Translations under genes and position numbers: made by a program
In this document: positions 56,781 to 64,000 of the stretch, piece by piece
Numbering within the stretch: the stretch's first letter is position 1
Layout: every line of letters starts with the position of its first letter
The notes under the pieces: generated by a model
The model's input: the letters and a program-made list of their open reading frames with translations, nothing else
Told to the model about the DNA's origin: nothing
The model's database searches: none
DNA from: Helichrysum umbraculigerum
Taxonomy: Eukaryota; Streptophyta; Magnoliopsida; Asterales; Asteraceae
Assembly (NCBI GenBank): GCA_949592205.1
Contig: CATIUR010000001.1
Span: 43,293,001-43,357,000, forward strand
DNA length: 64,000 nucleotides
Reading direction: 5' to 3'

Positions 56781-59460
56781 TGTTGCGCCGTTAGAGTGCT
56801 GACACAGCCGCGGTCGTTTTCCAAGGGGAGGCTGACACGGCGGTCCTGCAGGCAACGACGCAACAACGTGTGAACGTGTAATTAGGTTTTAAATTTATAT
56901 GAGCTGGGGCTCAAACTATAAGTACTACCTACTTTTGGGGAGTAAGCAGTAAGTATAACTCGAGTGTCGTTCTTAAAATCGGAGCGAATGGAACTTAAGG
57001 GGACCTACCGTAAATGAGCTTTCTGATAGGATGGGTTTATAAAAGTAGGTAGGTTTTGGTTGGTTATCTAAGCTACTACTAAGTAAAACAAGTAAATTAA
57101 ACAGAGAGTAGGCAACAGGTAGAGCGTGATTGCTGAAACTTCGATAGTTAGGGTTTCTGGATGATATTCATTAGACAGATGATTGGAGACTACCTTGGGC
57201 AAATCATCAGACGGACAGTCGGTGTAAACACCAGGACCCTACGTTTTAGTCTAAAAGCCTAAAAGCATATGTCACTGAATCCTAGGTTATCCTGATGCTG
57301 ATCAGAAACAGGTTGTTCAAACCCCCCTCACTTGCCTTGTAAGACTAAGCGACCTCTACAGATGATATATCCTGGGTGTAGGCATAAGGTAACAAACTGC
57401 AATTTTCTATCTGACCTTTCTTAACACCTAAATCTATCTGAGTTTATCTAGGTAAATACTAATTGTATGCTGTATACGTTGAGCTGTCGGTTATGTTGAG
57501 TTAAGCGGTTTAAGCATCTTGTATTACAGCCGAATACTTGCTTTCTTTTCAAAACTCATTTATTATCTGGTTTAAGCATAATTAACTCCGTCATGAATTA
57601 GACCCTCCTTTGCTATTAGGTGTTCATCCCTAGGAATACTCACGGTGTACAGTGCATTTGGCATATCCACAGTGTTCCAGACTCAAGGCATACTCACGGT
57701 GTACAGTGCATTTGGCATATCCACAGTGTTCCAAACTCAAGGCATACTAACGGTGTACTGTACGTTAAAGTAGTTCCACAGTTGTATGTTAACCTTGGTG
57801 TACTAACGGTGTACGGTGCAGCGAGCATTTCCACAGCTGTATTTTAACCTTGGTGTACTAACGGTGTACGGTGCAGCGAGCATTTCCACAGCTTTATTGT
57901 TCCTAGACCCATATTCTAAAAGGGTGACTTCTAGGTATTCCACGATGAAATAAATCTACGGCAGTTCCTTAGCTTTTCCCACGTATTTAAACGTTATACG
58001 AAGTACTGTGCCGTTTTACGGAATATTCATAGCTTCATACTGTAATATGAGATAACTATATCTACGTAGTATTAGGGTTGATCAGATCCTATCCTAAGGC
58101 AATAGTCACGTGAAAGACTGGAAAGGGTGGACACTGAATTAAGTCTATATTCATGTAAAACTCAACCAGATACACAACAAAACAATCACCAATCATAATA
58201 CTGGGGACATTATTCCATAACGGATTGTGCCCACGACTTTCATAGCTTCCACGTTCCGTACTACACACATTCGTGATGATTCCGGCGCTATACAAATGAA
58301 AGTCGTATAACGTTACTTCCGTTATTTCATAATGTTTATCCCACTGAATTAAATATCATCCATAATCCTAATATCTACATTTCAACAATCACAGTATTAA
58401 ACTACGTAAATAGCATGGCAATATTCGCAACACAAACAAAGATATCATGCAAACAAAACATAATAACCGTAAGTAAAGGAATAAGTAATAACCAGTATTT
58501 AAGCAGCGTAACACTGAGTAGTACAAGCTAGAATCTTGAAAACTTCAATACAATAAAATTCCCAAGCTACAGCTATCTTCCCCACTCGAACCGTGCCTAC
58601 ATCTCTCTAGTTCTCTAGAGAGAGAAACTAGAGAGAGAAGCTAACCTAATCTAATTCTCCTCTAACTCCTAAGAGTAGTGCTAGAGAGAGAATGTGTGTG
58701 AGAGAGAAAGTGAGAAAATTCTATGAAGAATAGTGTGTGAAATGAGGTGAATGAGGTCTCTATTTATAGGCAAGCCTTGGATCCAAGAGTACAAGTCCAC
58801 AAGCACATGTACAAGCTAACGAAGCAAGGAAGAGGCCGTGTGAGACCAACAGAGGCCGTGTACGGCCTAAACAAGGCCGTGTACGGCTTGTTTATGGCCG
58901 TGTACGACAATAGCAAGGCCGTGTACTGCCTGGTGGTGGCCGTGTGCTAGGCCATGTGATTTTTCCGACTTTTCTCGCATCTTCGGAAGGCCGTATCTTC
59001 TTCGTTATGCGTCCAATTGACTTGATTCTTTCGCCTACGGCTTCGTAATTCCGTTACGCTTCTATTGATGCCAATTTGGTAGAAATTAGATGTGTGGGGC
59101 CCGGGCGTGTTCAGAATACATTTTGTAGCTTTCGGCTGCGCTGTAACTTGCATAACTTTCTCGTCCTTGATCCGTTCTGAGCAATCCTTATATCCACGTT
59201 CTCGTAATCTTCATAGCTACAAAATAAGACTATTATGAGGCTCTGGTATGAAGTTTACAGTAGAATTAGGGTTAGGCTCAGAATAGTGCCTATTTAGGTT
59301 AGTTTTCTGCCCTTTTTGCTTGATTTTCAAAAGACCGACAAGTTTATACCTTTCTAACAAAAGTTAATGAATAATGATGATTTTAAGATGTATTTGTTAG
59401 AAAAGAGCTAAATATGGGACAATTAATGCATGTAAAAACGTGACTTTTTGCGATACATCA
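56781..59460 (-). repeat. 5' LTR of element F
   Basis: It is 2680 bp, with the same ends as the 3' LTR and about 1.3 percent different by eye. The minus-strand TATA box is at 58758-58769 and the palindrome cluster at about 58850-58960. Confidence 0.92.
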
Positions 59461-59465
59461 AAACC

Positions 59466-60411
59466 ACATTTCTGCAGGTGCTGTGAAGAAGCTCACTGAC
59501 TTGGAAGTTGAGCAGGAGTGGCAGTTTATTGCCCAGGGTAACTATGGCAGTTCGACACCTTCTTACACGCGTATTCGAGATCCTCGTCATCGACTCATTC
59601 ACAGATTGTTGACTTACACCATTGTTGGTCGCAAGGAGGGGCCTGAGAAAGTTTCTAGGCCTGATTTGTTTTATCTGAGCTCGATTATTAAGAAAAGGTT
59701 AGTGAATGTACCTTGAAGGTTGGCGAAGTGGATGTCGAAGAGAGCAACTGGTACTAGAGATGAGAGTAGTCTGTGTGGAGGTCATTTTGTTACACTGTTG
59801 GCTAGATATTTTGGTTTGGCTACTCAGGATGAGATGGGGTCATGCACGATTGTTCAGCCTAGCATGGGTTGGTTGACTGCACGCCGGTTGGAGGCGTTTG
59901 CTCTTATTGAGCAATGCATCACTTATGGTGGTCCTGCGGATATGTATTACTGGGTTCCGATTACTCTGGTAGGATAGACTTTGCAGTCGAGGCAGGCTAG
60001 AGCTAGAGGAGATACGAGTGGCAGTGATAGAAGTCGAGGCAGGCTAGAGCTAGAGAAGATACGAGTGGCAGTGATAGAAGTCGAGGTACGGCACGAGGCC
60101 GTAACAGAGGTTATGCTACAGAGTTTGATCAGTTATCTCAGCAGTTGCACCAGATGGAGTTACACCAGACTCAGAGGTTTGATCAGATAGATCTTATGCA
60201 GAGACAGCATTTCCATCAGACCAGTGCACACTTGGACTACAAGGATGGCTTGTTTGAGCAGCTGTTTGGTCAGTTTCCTTCTGGACCCGAGTATCAGCCA
60301 TTCCAGTACCAGATGCCACCAGAGTTCATGCCACGACCACCACCACCACAACAAGAGTATGGAGAACCTTCTCATCGGTACCAGTACCGCCAGGATGATG
60401 ACAGTGATTAG
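59466..60411 (+). pseudogene. Element E ORF2, C-terminal part
   Basis: This continues the ORF2 frame of E after element F. It reads through 'DPRHRLIHRLLTYTIVGR', 'FYLSSIIKKRLVNV' and 'GGHFVTLLARYFGL', which parallel the middle block of F ORF2. Stops lie at 59714-59716 (TGA) and 59975-59977 (TAG). A 47-bp tandem duplication (59986-60032 and 60033-60079) then shifts the frame. The shifted frame carries the Gln/His/Pro-rich tail that ends DDDSD at 60411. The shift produced by 47 bp is exactly the one seen. Confidence 0.8.
59986..60079. repeat. 47-bp tandem duplication in E ORF2
   Basis: Two units start gtcgaggcaggctagagc and differ by one base (gaggag and gagaag). A third partial unit starts at 60080. 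It breaks the reading frame. Confidence 0.9.
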
Positions 60412-60787
60412 GATGATGTTCATCCTAAGTGGTTTATGATTCCAAACACTATTATTATTATTATTTCTATTATTATTATGACTGTTTTATTTGTAGGATT
60501 ATTAATCGTTATGTTGGATTTGTAGTTTTAGGATTTGTTAGTGTTTATTATTAATTAGGATGTTTAAATCTAGTATTGTTTAATTCTGTTTGTTGATTGT
60601 TCCCTCAGAATTGTGTTGTGAGTACGTGTTATGCTGGCAGTAAGTTCAGCGCAACAAACAAATTGAATCGAGAGGATGTGGGAAATTCATATCATCCTTG
60701 TCATACTCATTAAACTGCACATTATTCCAGGGGAGTTTTTCTGTTCTAAGTTCTTTTCTCTTTTTCCCGTTTTAGTATTTCATTATT

Positions 60788-60829
60788 TGTACAATGAGGG
60801 CATTGTACATCTTTAAGTGGGGGATGGGA
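60788..60829 (+). promoter_or_regulatory. Hairpin plus PPT-like motif, internal copy (E)
   Basis: Arms tgtacaat and attgtaca enclose gagggc. The purine tract aagtgggggatgggag follows. It matches the terminal module at 61882-61918. Confidence 0.65.
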
Positions 60830-61264
60830 GAGAAAAGAGTGAAGTTTCCACATAATTGTCCAGTTAATTAGTAGATGATTTTGTAATTTGGTTAACTGTT
60901 ATTTTATTAAAATAAGTAACTAAAAGGTTATAAGTTGCCTGTTTTTCAACCAAATTTTTAATTTTTGTTTTCTAGAGATAATTATTTTGTATCTATGTAG
61001 GTTATTTTGAAAATTTTTCTACACTTTTAAATTAAATATTAAATTGTGAAAAATGTTATTTAGCTTCATTATATGATGTATTGATAGGCAATTTATATGA
61101 GAATTTTTGAGCTTTTAAGAAATGAAATTAAGGAGTAGATATTACCTTTTAGATGAACTTTAGCTGTGTATGACGTATGTCTTAATTTTCATATGAGTAA
61201 TGTGTGATATGCCATAATTTTGGAATTTAATTAATATCATTTGGGGATATACTGGGTGTTGTTT

Positions 61265-61478
61265 CCTTTGTTGTACGAAAGTACAGACCTGGTCTCCGTT
61301 AGTATATCTAATGAAAAAGAGCAAAGAGTTTAAACGAACTCATGATTTTAAAATGTAGTCGAATTAAGTCGCTTTGTTGTACTGAGGTACAGACCTGCCA
61401 CCAATGGTTTGACTAAAAGTTTTATATTGCTAAACTAAAATCAAGTTATGTTGCTTTGTTGTGTTGAGGCACAGACCT
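61265..61478 (+). repeat. Three dispersed hairpins with a gacctg tail
   Basis: Units at 61265-61290, 61371-61397 and 61453-61478 share (g)ctttgttgt, a 5-bp stem, a 4-nt loop (gaaa, tgag, tgag), then agacctg. The stem of the third unit differs from the second by a paired change. Confidence 0.75.
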
Positions 61479-61881
61479 GTCACCACTGTCTTGATTTGAA
61501 AAATGATTATTTTGATTAGAATTTCAAGATATGTAATATTGGCATATTGTGAGTATGAAAGTATATAGTTTTTGGGAGTTTAAGGGAATATCTACATGAA
61601 CAATAATAAGTTGAGCTCAATTATTTAAATATAGATTGTTTAAGTGGATAACAATATCAATAATCATTGTGAACTAATTAACGTTTAAAGAATAATAACT
61701 TCATGTGTAGATCATTTTTTGTAAATCTTATAGTTTCTTAATATTTGTTTTTAGAATTAACAGATTTTTAAATTTAAACATTTGAGTTGAAGATGGGTGA
61801 TGTTGTGTAATTCCTTTGTTAAGTTATTTAGATTAATGGAGATGACTGTTTTCTTAAGAATTTGATTTTTGAATCGATAGT

Positions 61882-61918
61882 CTACTTGAGGACAAGTAGG
61901 ATTCAAGTGGGGGATGTT
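61882..61918 (+). promoter_or_regulatory. Terminal hairpin and polypurine tract of element E
   Basis: Arms ctactt and aagtag enclose gaggac. Then caagtgggggatgt runs into the LTR start at 61919. Confidence 0.8.
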
Positions 61919-63458
61919 TGATAAACGCTCAAAAGTACTATATTTTAGTAGTATTTTACCCCTATTCTTGGATGTTTCTATTGCATTTAATTAAGAATAG
62001 ATATTGATTTCGTTCATATTTGCAAATAGATGTGGAAATGGAGCGTTTATGAAGAAAGGAATGGAAAACAGTCAATAAACGAGCTAAATGATGCGTATTT
62101 GAAGAAATAAGTGAAGCCGAAGTCTAAGATATAATCAAATGAAGAAAAATCAAGAAACCGGCTGGAAATCCAATCCATACGCCGTATGGATTGTGGCGCA
62201 GGAGGCCCAGGTTACGCGAGTCTGGGCTGGGCTTGAAATTGATCCATACGCCGTATGGAAATCCATACGCCGTATGGATCAAAAACAACAGAAGTATAAA
62301 AACGCGTTTAAACCCTAAAAACGATTGTTTTAGTTTGTTTTTCATTTTCAGAGGTTTATATTCGGTTTTTAGGTTAAAGTTACGAATTAGTTTAGTATTT
62401 TGGAGGTACAAGGGCTCGGGATTGAAGTTATTCATCGCGGATCGTTGTAATTCGTCTTTATTGATTCGGTATAACTCTTTTATTCTATTTCATTGATGAA
62501 TTTGTTATTGAATAATCTGATTATTTCTGTTTTAATGATGAATTGAATATCAAAGTGATTGTGTAACTGATTGAACTTGGATTATGATTGTTGAACGATT
62601 ATAATTGCGTATTGACTAAGTTATTTAATTGAAAATGGTTATATTACTCGCGAATCCTTGTTTATTGGTGACTGGTAGTTATTAGTTCTCAAAGTGGTTA
62701 ATAAGATTGATGAGATTGAGTTCCTTTGATTTTATTAATTATTGATGGTTATAATCTTAGGGTTCTAACTATTGCTAAATAGATTGAGTTTGATAGGTTG
62801 AGAAATTAATAATTATTCACTTTAAAATGAACAAGACAATAAGTTAATTATTGGGTATTGTTGAGTCATACGAGTAGAGTTAATTATAATTAGTTGTGAA
62901 TGTTTAATGCATGATTTAGGGAAAGGCACACAATTGACTGATCATCTTGTCACATTGGAACCAGTGTTTTATGTTGGACCCTAGATTGTAGGAATTAGTT
63001 GGACCCGAACCGTTGGTTAGTTCACATTCAATTTAATATCATTGAAGAATTTGGTGTTAAGTTGATCTAAAAGAATCACAATTAGATAATCAATACGTAA
63101 TGAATCGGGAAATATGAATCTGAGTGACATTAATTATATAATTACTTATTCCTTCCATTTAGTATTTACTATTATTTATTTATTGTTTTTAATTAAGTTT
63201 TTATTTAAGTTTAATTGTTTTGAATTAATGTTTTCTAAACAAATGTTCGAACGGAACTAAAACGCCCCCCTTATTTACTGCTTTCTAGTTAATTGTTAAT
63301 TTCTATTTATAATAAATCCGTCGTTCCCTGTGTTCGAATTTGACTTACCAAATCTATATTTACATTCGATCGGGTATTCTTGCCTGGTTGCTTGAAAGTA
63401 TTTATTAGGTATTTCTATTTATAAAATATAAAACAAGACGCGCTTTCATAGCACATCA
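61919..63458 (+). repeat. 3' LTR of element E
   Basis: It is 1540 bp and about 98.5 percent identical to 42041-43579 by eye, with a one-base longer C-run near 63265. The palindrome units are arranged one plus two instead of two plus one. The ACTCT duplication follows. Confidence 0.93.
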
Positions 63459-63463
63459 ACTCT

Positions 63464-63697
63464 CAAGGTTCAAAACCAGGAGATAAAGTGCTTCTCTTCA
63501 ATTCGCGCTTCAAAAAGTTCTCTGGAAAATTCAAGATCAGGTGGACCGGACCATTCATAATCTCAAAGGTATTCCCTTATGGTGCAGTCGAACTCGAATC
63601 ACCAGAAGGTAATTTTAAGGTAAATGGTCATCGGTTAAAGCATTACATCGAAGACATCCCCATTCGTGAGGATGTCTTTATCTTCGAACCACCCTGA
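63464..63697 (+). pseudogene. Element B integrase C-terminus
   Basis: The pol frame of B resumes after E with the segment 'PGDKVLLFNSRFKKF', 'KIRWTGPFIISKVFPYGAVEL' and 'FKVNGHRLKHY', the usual end of Athila integrase. It stops at TGA 63695-63697. The track-like start at 63488 is internal and is not a real start. Confidence 0.88.
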
Positions 63698-63741
63698 GTC
63701 AGTCAGAAAGGTACAAGAGTCGAGCTAAGAGACTCTATAAA

Positions 63742-63769
63742 CAAAGCGCTCTTAGGAGGCACCCCAAGC
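63742..63769 (+). promoter_or_regulatory. Conserved hairpin after B pol
   Basis: caaagcgctcttaggaggc then accccaagc forms the same stem-loop as 23535-23569 of G, with one mismatch in the stem (a instead of g). Confidence 0.7.
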
Positions 63770-64000
63770 TTATCTTATTTTTCCTGTCCTTTTCATTTCC
63801 TAATTTATTTTTAATCTAGTATTGTTATCACTGATCAAATATATGCAGGGTTGCGACTTATCAGACAATCAAATAGCTTTATCTGAGATAAGTTTCATTT
63901 GCACAAGTGCAAAAAGATCAGGTGGCATTCCATCTGTTCTTTCTGCATTTGTCTACTTTCTATTAGCATTACCTGTTTTATATTTATTTCAGGATGGACG
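63770..64000 (+). other. Element B region downstream of pol
   Basis: No gene can be supported before the window ends. It should be the spacer that precedes any ORF2 and 3' LTR of B. Confidence 0.6.

Larger units (their letters stand above)
46999..59460 (-). mobile_element. Element F: Athila-like two-ORF element without gag-pol
   Basis: This complete minus-strand element of 12,462 bp is inserted in ORF2 of E with duplication AAACC (46994-46998 and 59461-59465). The LTRs are 2676 and 2680 bp. On the minus strand it reads 5' LTR (59460-56781), primer site, ORF-X (56577-55207), spacer, leader and intron, ORF2 (53665-51884), 3' noncoding region, polypurine tract and 3' LTR (49674-46999). Both ORFs are open. 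It is the best-preserved two-ORF element here. I counted about 36 LTR differences by eye. Confidence 0.93.
60412..61881 (+). other. Element E 3' noncoding region
   Basis: There is no gene. It holds a 22-nt hairpin at 60788-60809 followed by the PPT-like ttaagtgggggatggg, and three dispersed small hairpins at 61265-61478. Confidence 0.7.
42041..63458 (+). mobile_element. Element E: Athila-like two-ORF element without gag-pol, split by F
   Basis: This element has 1539/1540-bp LTRs, starts TGATAAACGC, ends AGCACATCA and is flanked by the perfect duplication ACTCT (42036-42040 and 63459-63463). Without F it is about 8.95 kb. Between the LTRs are a primer site, a 32-bp palindrome, ORF-X (43941-45152), a promoter-like module, a probable intron, ORF2 (46491-46998 plus 59466-60411) and a 1.5-kb 3' noncoding region with hairpins and a polypurine tract. 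It has no polymerase or integrase, so it must be mobilised in trans. It is inserted in the integrase region of B. Confidence 0.92.
24530..64000 (+). mobile_element. Element B: old Athila-like gag-pol element, interrupted twice
   Basis: This plus-strand Athila element is the substrate for insertions C/D and E/F. Its remaining parts are a short leader, gag-protease (24677-26740), the start of pol (26741-27547), RT to integrase (39606-42040) and the integrase C-terminus with a downstream region (63459-64000). The 5' LTR and primer site are missing at the junction with G (about 24.52 kb), and the 3' end lies beyond the window. Several stops and a frameshift show that it is dead. Confidence 0.85.

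Overview
The window looks like intergenic heterochromatin of a large plant genome. I find no cellular protein-coding gene, tRNA or rRNA gene. Nearly every base can be assigned to nested Ty3/gypsy LTR retrotransposons of two lineages: chromoviruses that look Tekay/Del-like (elements A and D, with an initiator-Met-tRNA primer site) and Athila-like elements (B, E, F, G, H and solo LTR C, with the 'tggcgccgctgccgggg' primer site where it is visible). The host is a eudicot; Asteraceae is my guess from the style of the polyproteins, not a demonstrated fact.

Layout. 1-5061 is the 3' end of a plus-strand Athila-like element H (internal 3' noncoding region, then its 3' LTR at 2033-5061), inserted in the LTR of a minus-strand relative G. 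G occupies 5062-8359 and 20510 to about 24530. Its ORF2 is split by a young, intact chromovirus A (8360-20504, target-site duplication CTCTG). From about 24.53 kb to the right edge runs an old plus-strand Athila element B. Its gag-protease is at 24677-26740, and its pol is cut twice. The first cut is solo LTR C (27548-39605, duplication GAGAG), which itself holds decayed chromovirus D (28099-37731, duplication AAGCG). The second cut is element E (42041-63458, duplication ACTCT), which itself holds minus-strand element F (46999-59460, duplication AAACC). The 3' end of B pol lies at 63464-63697. Six insertions were bounded to the base by TG...CA termini; five have both target-site copies in the window, and H has only its right-hand copy.

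Timing by eye. Paired LTRs differ at about 6 sites in A (3158 bp), about 13 in D (2324 bp), about 36 in F (2676 bp) and about 23 in E (1539 bp). The order agrees with the nesting: F sits in E and is slightly less diverged than E.

Biology. A is the only element with intact ORFs, a 239-aa coiled-coil ORF and a 1482-aa gag-pol, so it could be autonomous and recently active. E and F have no gag, protease, polymerase or integrase. Both instead carry two genes: an unrecognised helical, internally repeated protein (here ORF-X) and an Athila-type extra ORF (ORF2). G has the same pair. In all three, ORF2 is preceded by a CT-rich leader and an apparent 0.7-1.0 kb intron that ends at, or within a few bases of, the ATG. 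In E a copy of the LTR promoter module (palindrome cluster plus TATA box) sits upstream of ORF2. The Athila-like elements also share a repeated module of a hairpin with a GAGGAC-type loop followed by a polypurine-like tract. The pairing of ORF-X with a separately promoted, intron-containing ORF2 in a two-gene, polymerase-free element family is the best candidate here for something undescribed.
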